DNA of 64,000 nt from SKLM01 sp041687115. GTDB taxonomy: Bacteria > Chloroflexota > Anaerolineae > B4-G1. The stretch is taken from contig JAWLCP010000001.1 of the NCBI GenBank assembly GCA_041687115.1, positions 40,629-104,628 on the forward strand, written 5' to 3'. Shown piece after piece: positions 41,397 to 48,978 of this stretch. The notes beneath the pieces are model-generated. The model was not told the origin of the DNA. It did not search any database and was given only the letters and a program-made list of their open reading frames with translations. Position 1 is the stretch's first letter, and every line of letters begins with the position of its first letter. A program made the position numbers and the translations under genes.

Positions 41397-42341
41397 TCAC
41401 TCCACGATGGTGTCAATCACCCGAACCGCTCCCGCTTCCCGGAGTGTCTCGGCGACTTCTTCGGCGACTGCTGGGTTCACCAGCGCGATCATATTCCCCC
41501 CCCGGCCCGCTCCCGAGAGTTTCGCTCCGCAGGCCCCTGCCTCCCGCGCGGCTTCGACCAGCACGTTCAGTGTCAGTGACGACACGCCCAGCTGGATGAG
41601 CAGGACGTGATTGCTGTCCATGAGGTGCCCCACAGCGGCGACGTCGCCTGCCTCGATCTTGCGATAGGCCGCTCTGGCAATATCTCCCATCTTCTTGAAG
41701 AGAGTCTCGTAACGCGTAGGCTCTCGCCGCCAACCTCTGCGAACCTGGCTCACGAGGCGCCGGGTTGGGCTGGGAAGCCCGCTGTCGGCGATGAGGAGCG
41801 TGAACGGGGCTCCGACGGACAAGGGCCGTGGTTCGGAGTCTGCTGTCCGTGCGAAGTAGACCGGTTGCTCGTAGGCGATGACAGTGTTGTCGATCCCGCT
41901 GGGGGTTCCATGGTGGATTTTCTCCACCTCAAAGACCAGGTTGCTGACCTCAGCACGAGAAAGCGGGTGGCCTACGAAGTCTGCAAGGGCCTGTACCAGG
42001 GCCGTCGCCACGGCAGCCCCACTTCCCAACCCGCTTGCGATCGGAATCGAAGACTGAACGAGGACCCTGGCATCCGGTATCGGGGCGGATAGATGACCCA
42101 ACGTCAAGCGTGCTGCCACCGCTAGCGGATCCTGTGGAGGGGCGGTGCTGAGCGCGAACTGCTGCCCTAGATCGGCGGCGACCAGCGTGAGCCCGCTGCC
42201 CGGTGGCGCGGGCTCAACGGTAGCTTTGGCTGTCACCGCCCAGACAGGCACAGCGATAGCCGGCTCCCCGTAGACGACAGCGTGCTCGCCAAAGAGGATG
42301 ACTTTTCCAGGAGCAGAAGACTGGACGGGCGCACGAGACAC
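41397..42341 (-). CDS. mvk: Mevalonate kinase
   Basis: A 314-residue GHMP kinase that phosphorylates mevalonate at the 5-hydroxyl in isoprenoid synthesis. Motif I is APGKVILFGEHAVVYGEP (about 10-27), motif II is IPIASGLGSGAAVATAL (about 99-115), KIHHGTPSGIDN carries the mevalonate-kinase-type active-site Asp, and motif III is AKLSGAGRGGNMIAL. The start is GTG with GGAG 6 nt upstream. No other mevalonate pathway gene is nearby. Its promoter overlaps that of the divergent L,D-transpeptidase gene. Confidence 0.93.
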   Translation of the reverse strand: MSRAPVQSSAPGKVILFGEHAVVYGEPAIAVPVWAVTAKATVEPAPPGSGLTLVAADLGQQFALSTAPPQDPLAVAARLTLGHLSAPIPDARVLVQSSIPIASGLGSGAAVATALVQALADFVGHPLSRAEVSNLVFEVEKIHHGTPSGIDNTVIAYEQPVYFARTADSEPRPLSVGAPFTLLIADSGLPSPTRRLVSQVRRGWRREPTRYETLFKKMGDIARAAYRKIEAGDVAAVGHLMDSNHVLLIQLGVSSLTLNVLVEAAREAGACGAKLSGAGRGGNMIALVNPAVAEEVAETLREAGAVRVIDTIVE

Positions 42342-42407
42342 TGTATGCTCCTTTCCGCTGTTGAGCGGATTGCCGGGCTCGTCACGGGCAAAGGAATATC
42401 GACGGGA

Positions 42408-42436
42408 TTGACGAAGAGTTCTTCCAATGATACACT
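42408..42436 (+). promoter_or_regulatory. Promoter of the L,D-transpeptidase gene
   Basis: TTGACG (42408-42413) and TACACT (42431-42436) are 17 nt apart. The start near 42443 gives a leader of about 43 nt; no clear SD precedes the ATG at 42486. Confidence 0.65.
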
Positions 42437-42456
42437 GGCGGCAATCAGTTGTTCAA
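42427..42456 (-). promoter_or_regulatory. Promoter of the mevalonate kinase gene, overlapping the divergent promoter
   Basis: On the minus strand TTGAAC (42451-42456) and TATCAT (42427-42432) are 18 nt apart. Its -10 shares bases 42431-42432 with the -10 of the plus-strand promoter, so the two sites compete. Confidence 0.55.
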
Positions 42457-42485
42457 CCACTTGAAGGCCCTTCACTCAACAGACA

Positions 42486-43583
42486 ATGATGGACCATCAA
42501 GTCGCTGCGCTATTGCAGAAGGGTGAGGCCGCGGCACAAGACGGGCATTGGGCCGAAGCGCGACGCGCGTTCCGGGCCGTCTTGACCCGCGATCCGCTCA
42601 ACGTGGCAGCTCTGCTGTGGATGGCCTGGCTGAGCGACGATCCTCGCGCCAGCGTGGCCTACGTCGATCGCGCGCAGGCACTTGAGCCTGACAACCCTCG
42701 TGCTCGTGCAGCGCGACGATGGGCTCAGGGCCGCGATGACTCCCGATCATCAGAACTGAGTGCTCTTGAGTCGTTGCGGCGCGAGCCTGCCACCAGGTGG
42801 CGCCGCCTTGCCCCAATGACCGCCCTGGGCTCTTTGGGCGCGTTCTTCGCAGGGGTGCTCTTGGTTCTTCTATGGTATGCGCCTCGCGGGTTCCCTTCCC
42901 TCGCTTCCCTGGGAGCCTTGTCCCGTCCAACTCCTACACAGACTGCGACGCCCCTTCCTTCGCCTTCCGCCAGGCCAACCTTGGCTTCAACGACCGCTCC
43001 CGTCCCTACAGCTGTGGCGACAGGGACAGATACCCCGACGCCATCTCCTACTCCCACACCAACTCTGACTCCTTCTTCCACCCCGACGCCAACCTTGACT
43101 CCCTCTCCTGCTCCCACACCAACCCTGACGCCTTCTCCCACTCCGACACCAACCTTGGCTTCTTCTTCCACCCCCACACCATTGCCGACTCCTGACGAGG
43201 TATTCTTGGAAGACCTGCCTATCGACGGCGCCACCCGCTGGATTGACGTGGATCTGAGCCTCCAGAGGCTTACGGCTTATGAGGGCCGGACACCCGTGCG
43301 CTCCACGCTCGTCTCCACAGGTTTGCCCCGCACGCCCACACCTGTCGGCAAGTACCACATATACGTTAAGTTTCTCAAGGACGACATGCGTGGCCCTGAC
43401 TACTACCTGCCGGACGTTCCCTATACCATGTACTTCTATCGGGGTTATGGTCTACACGGTACGTACTGGCACACCAACTTCGGTCATCCGATGAGCCACG
43501 GCTGCATCAACCTGCCGACTGAAGAGGCGGAATGGCTGTTCCATTGGGCCTCGGTGGGCACGTTGGTTAACATCCACGAGTGA
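42486..43583 (+). CDS. Membrane-anchored L,D-transpeptidase (YkuD) with TPR-like N-terminus
   Basis: A 365-residue protein. The cytoplasmic part (1-110) is TPR-like (GEAAAQDGHWAEARRAFRAV), one membrane segment lies at about 111-131, and a Pro/Thr linker (about 140-236) leads to an extracellular YkuD domain (about 245-365). The catalytic motif is SHGCINLP (S337-H338-G339-C340), with HGTYWHTNFG upstream. YkuD enzymes make 3-3 peptidoglycan cross-links or attach proteins. TPR domain and catalytic domain on opposite sides of the membrane are an unusual fusion. The linker is coded by 30-bp repeats. Confidence 0.9.
   Translation: MMDHQVAALLQKGEAAAQDGHWAEARRAFRAVLTRDPLNVAALLWMAWLSDDPRASVAYVDRAQALEPDNPRARAARRWAQGRDDSRSSELSALESLRREPATRWRRLAPMTALGSLGAFFAGVLLVLLWYAPRGFPSLASLGALSRPTPTQTATPLPSPSARPTLASTTAPVPTAVATGTDTPTPSPTPTPTLTPSSTPTPTLTPSPAPTPTLTPSPTPTPTLASSSTPTPLPTPDEVFLEDLPIDGATRWIDVDLSLQRLTAYEGRTPVRSTLVSTGLPRTPTPVGKYHIYVKFLKDDMRGPDYYLPDVPYTMYFYRGYGLHGTYWHTNFGHPMSHGCINLPTEEAEWLFHWASVGTLVNIHE
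43050..43187 (+). repeat. 30-bp coding repeats in the transpeptidase linker
   Basis: Four in-frame 30-bp units (from 43050, 43080, 43110 and 43140) and a partial fifth encode the decapeptide TPTPTLTPSP and variants. They form a stretched, probably glycosylated or wall-spanning, Pro/Thr linker. Confidence 0.85.
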
Positions 43584-43638
43584 TCTCCTCGCCGAAGTTG
43601 ATCGGTTCACTGGCGTCAAAGCCCCCCAATCGCTGGCG

Positions 43639-45648
43639 TCACTGCTCTGCGATCTCGTAGCTGTAGGGAGCTAGCTCCGTCGTCACCGGCGCCAGGGCGG
43701 ATACGGTCACGATCGCGCGATCGGTGTCTCTGTTAAGGGGGACTGTCCATGAGCCAGCCTGCCGATCGCTCAGACTCAGCCTCTCGACCGTCGTCTCAGG
43801 ACTAGGGATGATCAACTGCACCAGCCAGCGCTGAGAGAGCACGTTGGCGTGACGAACGAAGCCCGCCGGTTCCCATCCTCCTTCATCCGTTTCGAAGTCG
43901 TCGAAGTAGTCGATCTCGGGGACGGCAATATCATCAAGGGCCAGGCCCGGTCGATTCACGGCATCATCGGTGATGTACTCGAAGCGAATCTCCACCTCTT
44001 GGCCGGCGTACGCTGAGAGATTCACTTCCTCTCTGATCCATTGTGGCTTCTCGCCCGCGCCGCTCGTCCCTGTGTAAGCCCAACCAAATGAGTTGCCATT
44101 CGGGTTTGTGTCTACGCTGGACGGCGTATTGAGGATCTTCCAGGTTTCTCCCCCGTCCGTGCTGGCTTCTACGTATGCATAGTCCCAGTCCTTCTCGATG
44201 TCATACCATGTCCAGTAAGAAAGCGTGGCCTCGCTGACATCTGAGAGATCGAAGACCTGGGTTAACGTCATATCCGAGTCGTCACCCCGATTCGACCACC
44301 AGAAGTAGCGCCCGCTGTGAGCAGTCGCGTCGATCAGACCCACCTGCGCTGATCCGCTGAAGGCGAAGGAGAGCGGTTGCCTGCCCTGTATCTCAATGTA
44401 GTCGGTGCCATGCTGGTGGACGGTGGCACTCTCGGAGACGGGATACGCGTCTGCGTAGTAAGTGGTCTCAATATCAACCGGCGGAGGATCGATATTCGCA
44501 TACCCATAGCGCCCATCATAGATGCTCGGATCGTCACGCAGGTTGGCCACTACCCAGTTGGCAAACAGGTCTTCGTACGATAGGCCGGTCCCCTGCTCTT
44601 GTAGCACCACTTCCACGCTGCTCAATCCGTTCTCTGGATGAGCCACCAGGGCCCGCGTGGCATCGGCGCCGAAACGATCAAGGAAGTAAGAGGTGAAAAG
44701 GTAAGCAGCCCCATAGTTGGGCCCTGCGACGCCAGGTCCTGAGGGCCAGGAATTGAGCTGGGTGTCCGGTGCGTTGGCGAAGAGCCAGTCGGATCCTCCG
44801 ATATCGAATCCGTTCAGGTAGGTCGCCAATTCCGAAAACCCTTCGTTCAGCCAGGTCTCTTCGTTGCGGTCGTTGTGCCAGTGGATCATGTGTTGAAACT
44901 CATGAGCCAGGACACCGTTGTAGAAATTGCTGTTCGGTCTCACATTGTCGATGTTGATGTAGAACATCTCCATCTCGTTGGAATCCTCCCGTACCGCAGA
45001 GACGAACTGGTCCGCGCTCGAGTAGTACCCGGCGACGCTGTCTCCCAGATTGGTGGCGTGGAGGATGCTCAGATGGGGGTCGTTGTCCACCCCCGGTGTG
45101 CACTCGGAACCGAAGAAAGCACGATTCGTGACGTAAGTCTCCTCCTCGAAAAGATCTGCCGCGGCCTCGAGCGCCTTCTGGTCGAGCTGTTTGCCTTCCT
45201 CAACCCACATGTAGACATGTTCCGTCTTGTACTCCAGCGTGGCGTAAAGATCGAACTGCTCCTCGGTGTCCACGTTCGAGGCGTGAAACAGACGCCGGGT
45301 ACCCAGCTCATAGTCCGGAGAGCCTTCTTGGTTCACGGTACGCTCTGTATCCGGTGATAGGCCTCGCAGACGTATGGCCAATTCGTGGAGGTCACGCACG
45401 GGGACCACCGTGCTGTTCAACAGCGCTTCGGTCTCCTCCTCGAGCTCCCCTGTCGGATCGTAGGTAACGGAAGGCGTGGGAGCGGACGTCGGGGTGTCTG
45501 GGACCCGAGGGACGGCGGCGTCGACGTCAGGAGCGGGTCGGCTGCTTCCACGGTTCAACAAGAAGAAGCTACCTGTGCAGCAGCAGCAAGCCAGGGCGAG
45601 GATCAGCACCAATCCTGCCAGCACGATGAGAAGATGAGAGCTCTTCAT
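43639..45648 (-). CDS. Secreted zinc metallopeptidase (immune inhibitor A / M6-like)
   Basis: A 669-residue exported protein. A hydrophobic N-terminus (5-20) ends in four consecutive Cys (21-24), then a Thr/Pro-rich stretch. The catalytic domain has HEFQH (249-253) and a likely third zinc ligand Glu269 in WLNEGFSELA. After it comes a jelly-roll domain (YFWWSNRGDDSDMTLTQVFD, WTWYDIEKDWDYAYVEAS) like those in InhA-type peptidases. The start was moved from 45894 to 45648, where GAGGAG precedes the ATG and the signal peptide begins. It converges on the transpeptidase gene. Confidence 0.87.
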   Translation of the reverse strand: MKSSHLLIVLAGLVLILALACCCCTGSFFLLNRGSSRPAPDVDAAVPRVPDTPTSAPTPSVTYDPTGELEEETEALLNSTVVPVRDLHELAIRLRGLSPDTERTVNQEGSPDYELGTRRLFHASNVDTEEQFDLYATLEYKTEHVYMWVEEGKQLDQKALEAAADLFEEETYVTNRAFFGSECTPGVDNDPHLSILHATNLGDSVAGYYSSADQFVSAVREDSNEMEMFYINIDNVRPNSNFYNGVLAHEFQHMIHWHNDRNEETWLNEGFSELATYLNGFDIGGSDWLFANAPDTQLNSWPSGPGVAGPNYGAAYLFTSYFLDRFGADATRALVAHPENGLSSVEVVLQEQGTGLSYEDLFANWVVANLRDDPSIYDGRYGYANIDPPPVDIETTYYADAYPVSESATVHQHGTDYIEIQGRQPLSFAFSGSAQVGLIDATAHSGRYFWWSNRGDDSDMTLTQVFDLSDVSEATLSYWTWYDIEKDWDYAYVEASTDGGETWKILNTPSSVDTNPNGNSFGWAYTGTSGAGEKPQWIREEVNLSAYAGQEVEIRFEYITDDAVNRPGLALDDIAVPEIDYFDDFETDEGGWEPAGFVRHANVLSQRWLVQLIIPSPETTVERLSLSDRQAGSWTVPLNRDTDRAIVTVSALAPVTTELAPYSYEIAEQ

Positions 45649-45957
45649 GGTTAACTCCTCTACGTTCGCCGTCGGTAGGGTTGTGCAGATTGCTTGGTCT
45701 TCCGGTATTATAACACTGACCGATTGGCGAGGGAAGGGTATTCGTCGCTGCGGGGCCGGTACGGCCTTCTTGTCCGGACCTGGTTCACGGAGTATAATCG
45801 AAGACGCTTTCGGGGACGATGGGCGAGCTGTGACGGGGTATCGAATGACGGAAACTCGGGTTGTGGTTGGAAGGCTCATCGGCACCCTGCGCAATCGGCT
45901 GATTGTCGTGACCCGACCGTGTCAATCCGACAAGGTGTCAGAACGGCCGGAGGACTG

Positions 45958-46494
45958 ATGAACCAGGGACCGCTGTCAAGTGTGCTGAATCTGCCTCTCA
46001 TCGCCCGTGTACGACAGAATCACGCCTTGGAGCACGCCACGATGCAGGTCCTCAGCGAGCGCGACAACAAGCTCACGTTAATGGGGCGCTCGTCACTCTG
46101 GGGTTTCTACATCTATGGGGAGGCGGATACGGAGGATGTGCTTGTCGCCGCTCAGGAAGGACTGCGGAGACTGAAAGCTGGCCGACGAGAGATGGCCATC
46201 CATCCCAACTGCGGCTCAAACTACGTTGTTGCCGGGGCCATCGCGGGTATGGGGGCGTTCGTTGCTTTGGGTGGTTTGTGTCGGGATCGACGTGAGCGCC
46301 TCTTGGACCGCCTGGCTCGCCTGCCACTGGCGTGGGCCGTGGGAACGTTGGGTGCCATTCTGTCTAGACCTTTGGGTGCCGCTCTCCAGGCTCACGTCAC
46401 GACCAAGGCCGACGTGGGTGAGATGCGAATTGAGGGCGTCGTCAAAAGGGAGCAAGCTGGCACGACGGTCCATCTCATCCGCACGGGAGAATAG
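45958..46494 (+). CDS. DUF6391-like membrane protein
   Basis: A 178-residue protein opening MNQGPLSSVLNLPLIARVRQ. RQNHALEHATMQVL (about 19-32) is the conserved core I associate with DUF6391. A Gly/Ala-rich hydrophobic pair follows (VVAGAIAGMGAFVALGGL and LAWAVGTLGAILSRPLG). No function is known. The frame is open to 45694, but GGAGGA just before the ATG at 45958 decides the start. It lies 53 nt upstream of holA on the same strand. Confidence 0.78.
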   Translation: MNQGPLSSVLNLPLIARVRQNHALEHATMQVLSERDNKLTLMGRSSLWGFYIYGEADTEDVLVAAQEGLRRLKAGRREMAIHPNCGSNYVVAGAIAGMGAFVALGGLCRDRRERLLDRLARLPLAWAVGTLGAILSRPLGAALQAHVTTKADVGEMRIEGVVKREQAGTTVHLIRTGE

Positions 46495-46547
46495 GCCAGC
46501 AGAGCGCGCGTGCAACGCCCGGTAGCCTCTTCTGTGTCAGGGACGAC

Positions 46548-47561
46548 ATGACAAGGCCGAAGCCCAATTTCTACGTATTGCACGGTGACGACGAGTTCAC
46601 GCGCTCAGAGACGCTGAGCAGTTTCAAGCGCCGACTGGGGCCATCTGACACCGTGGACTTGAACACCACCGAGTTGGATGGAAAGAGCCTGACAATGGCC
46701 GACCTGCGACACGTCTGTGACGCCCTTCCATTTCTGGCGGAGAAGCGCCTTGTCATCGTCCAAGGATTGCTGAAGACGCTTGTCCCCCGAAAGGGGCAGA
46801 ACCTGTCTGAGACCAGAGAGAGATTGCTCAACGGATTGACCGACTATCTTCCGCACCTTCCCCCGACGACGCGCCTGGTCTTCGTTGAGGAGGAAGTGTT
46901 GCCGGTCAGTCACCCCGTCATCAAGCTGGCAAGACAGGAGCCGCGGGGGTACGTCAAGCGCTTTGAGTGTCCAGACGCCAAGACGTTGCCTGGATGGATC
47001 AGGAAGCGGGCTCAGAAGCACGGCGGGGAGATCGAACCGCCGGCAGCCCTCCGCCTGACCGCATCCGTCGGCGCTGATCTGCGGCTGCTCGATCAGGAGA
47101 TTGTGAAGTTGGTCACGTATACGCGTGGACGACGGGCTGTCACCGAGGCCGATGTACGAATTCTGGTGCCGTATTCACAGGATGCCGTCATCTTCGATCT
47201 CGTGGATGCCCTCGGGCATCGCGACGGGCGCACGGCTGCTGAGACCTTGCATCGCTTGTTGGAGGAGGGAGAGCATCCGTTGGGGTTGTTCGGGATGATC
47301 GTGCGTCAGTTCAGGCTTCTGATCCAGGTCAAGGAGTTAAAGGCTAACGGTGCCTCCCCGCGTGACGTGGCGGAGGTGCTCGGGATTCATCCGTTTCCGG
47401 CCAGTAAACTCTACAACCAGGCAACCCACTTCACTGTCGCCCAGCTCGAGAAGGTCTACCGTCACCTCTCACAGATCGACGTCGAGATCAAGACTGGAGA
47501 GGTGGGGGCAGAGGTGGCCCTCGATTTGCTCGTCGCCGGGTTGGCCGCGACCCAGCCGTAG
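46548..47561 (+). CDS. holA: DNA polymerase III subunit delta
   Basis: A 337-residue clamp-loader subunit that opens the beta clamp at primed sites. The N-terminal domain starts FYVLHGDDEFTRSETL, LRHVCDALPFLAEKRLVIVQG contains the segment that docks on the clamp, and the C-terminal collar domain includes LGHRDGRTAAETLHRLLEEG and GMIVRQFRLLIQVKEL. Sequence order and length match bacterial HolA. It follows the DUF6391 gene and precedes a separately promoted regulator gene. Confidence 0.93.
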   Translation: MTRPKPNFYVLHGDDEFTRSETLSSFKRRLGPSDTVDLNTTELDGKSLTMADLRHVCDALPFLAEKRLVIVQGLLKTLVPRKGQNLSETRERLLNGLTDYLPHLPPTTRLVFVEEEVLPVSHPVIKLARQEPRGYVKRFECPDAKTLPGWIRKRAQKHGGEIEPPAALRLTASVGADLRLLDQEIVKLVTYTRGRRAVTEADVRILVPYSQDAVIFDLVDALGHRDGRTAAETLHRLLEEGEHPLGLFGMIVRQFRLLIQVKELKANGASPRDVAEVLGIHPFPASKLYNQATHFTVAQLEKVYRHLSQIDVEIKTGEVGAEVALDLLVAGLAATQP

Positions 47562-47578
47562 CGATGGGTTCACGGTCA

Positions 47579-47606
47579 TTTTGCTGCCCAATTCTGGTAT
47601 GCTATA
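47579..47606 (+). promoter_or_regulatory. Promoter of the double-HTH regulator gene
   Basis: TTTGCT (or TTGCTG) is followed after 17 (16) nt by TATAAT, ending about 37 nt upstream of the ATG. The context TATGCTATAATCG is identical to that of the TPR/HTH gene promoter at 40599-40627. Confidence 0.7.
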
Positions 47607-47643
47607 ATCGTGTGGAACACGACGCCGTCCATGGGAGGATCGC

Positions 47644-48315
47644 ATGGTTGAGAGGAAACTGACGTTCCGTGATCGCATCATCGGTGTGCTGCTGCGTGAC
47701 GCGCGACAGCGGGCGGGACGGACGCAGGCTGAATGTGCAGACGCCCTCGGTGTCTCCACCGAGACCATGGAGGCATATGAGGAGGGGCGCATCCCCGTCT
47801 CGCTGCCAGAACTAGAAGTACTCGGCTATCTCTTGGGCACACCCATTCACCGCTTCTGGGAGGCGGAGCCGGACTTGGAGTCCGGGCGGGAGTGCCCTGA
47901 CTTTCAGACGTTGCTGGACCTCCGACATCGTATCGTGGGAGTCCTTCTACGTCAGGCACGGTTGGAAGCGGGTATGACGCTCCAGGAATCAGCCGAGGTT
48001 CTCGGTTGTTCGCAAGACCGCGTCTCTGAGTACGAACACGGGATGGAGCCTATTGCCGTGTCGGAGCTAGAGCTGCTTGCAGACCGCCTGAAGCTGTCCC
48101 TGGAGCACTTTGTGGACGGGCAGGAGGGAAGGGTGGGAGCATGGCATCGACAGCAGGAGCTCGACCGTCACTTTCACGAACTTCCAGAGGACGTACAGGA
48201 GTTCGTCGCCAAGCCTGTAAACGTCAAGTATCTCGAGGTGGCAATGAGGCTTTCCCAGATGCCAGCCAGCAGGCTGCGCGCCATTGCTGAAGGGCTGTTG
48301 GAGATCACCTACTAG
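47644..48315 (+). CDS. Transcriptional regulator with two tandem XRE-type HTH domains
   Basis: A 223-residue protein. The first HTH covers about 10-65 (LRDARQRAGRTQAECADALG, then ETMEAYEEGRIPVSLPELEVL), and the second about 98-155 (LRQARLEAGMTLQESAEVLG, QDRVSEYEHGMEPIAVSELELL). They are clear duplicates. The C-terminal part (HFHELPEDVQEFVAKPVNVKYLEVA) is like that of Chloroflexota helix-turn-helix proteins. Binding to a two-part operator is plausible. GGAGG precedes the ATG, and a TPR gene follows 22 nt downstream. Confidence 0.88.
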   Translation: MVERKLTFRDRIIGVLLRDARQRAGRTQAECADALGVSTETMEAYEEGRIPVSLPELEVLGYLLGTPIHRFWEAEPDLESGRECPDFQTLLDLRHRIVGVLLRQARLEAGMTLQESAEVLGCSQDRVSEYEHGMEPIAVSELELLADRLKLSLEHFVDGQEGRVGAWHRQQELDRHFHELPEDVQEFVAKPVNVKYLEVAMRLSQMPASRLRAIAEGLLEITY

Positions 48316-48337
48316 GCTGTCGACTGGAGGCACAACG

Positions 48338-48883
48338 ATGGATGATGTCATGTCTGCACGCGATGTGAAAGAAGAAGGACTGCGACTTTTCCAGGAGGGT
48401 CTGTACCCCGAGGCAGCCGATAGGTTCAGAAAGGCTCGCGACATGTTTGTTGCCGAAGGGGACGAGGTTGAAGCAGCCGAGATGCTCAACAACCTGGGCG
48501 TCATCCATCGCATGCGGCGTGAGTGGGATGAGGCCATTGCAGCGCTGGAGGAGGCTCGAGCAGCATTCGCCGCGCTGGGGGATCGCAGCCGGGAGGCCCA
48601 GGTGTTGGGCAACCTCGGAGGACTGCACGCCAGCCAGGGGCAGCGAGAGGAGGCAATGGAATATCTGCGCCAGGCAGCCGACGCCTTCGCTGCTCTCGGC
48701 GACGATCAGCGACGAGGAGAGACGCTCCTGGCGCTTGGTGTGCAGCAGTGGAAGTTAGGGGAGCGCCAGGAAGGCTTGACTACCTATCAGGTTGGCCTGA
48801 GGACGCTAGATCAGCCATCGATATTTCAGAGAATCCTTCGCGCGTTGCTCAGTCTTCGCAACAGGCTGCTGGGCGCCGGTTAG
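48338..48883 (+). CDS. Tetratricopeptide repeat protein
   Basis: A 181-residue protein made almost wholly of TPRs. Four repeats are visible, with AAEMLNNLGVIHRMRREWDEAI and QVLGNLGGLHASQGQREEAMEY (quoted in part) matching the NLG...EALE type of bacterial TPR chains. It probably mediates protein contacts; no enzyme domain is present. The start at 48338 has GGAGG 8 nt upstream; the frame is open to 48284. It is probably co-transcribed with the double-HTH regulator, perhaps as its partner. Confidence 0.8.
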   Translation: MDDVMSARDVKEEGLRLFQEGLYPEAADRFRKARDMFVAEGDEVEAAEMLNNLGVIHRMRREWDEAIAALEEARAAFAALGDRSREAQVLGNLGGLHASQGQREEAMEYLRQAADAFAALGDDQRRGETLLALGVQQWKLGERQEGLTTYQVGLRTLDQPSIFQRILRALLSLRNRLLGAG

Positions 48884-48978
48884 ACACCAGGTGGGGACCG
48901 CCGCTACCGAGATAGAGCTGGCACGCAGCGACTGATGGGGGCACCGCTGCCTGTTTCTCGCTGGCGGCTCTTGCATGA

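Noticed and set aside
43050..43187. Linker repeats as a CRISPR or mobile element
   Set aside because: They are in-frame 30-bp coding repeats with a continuous Pro/Thr translation.
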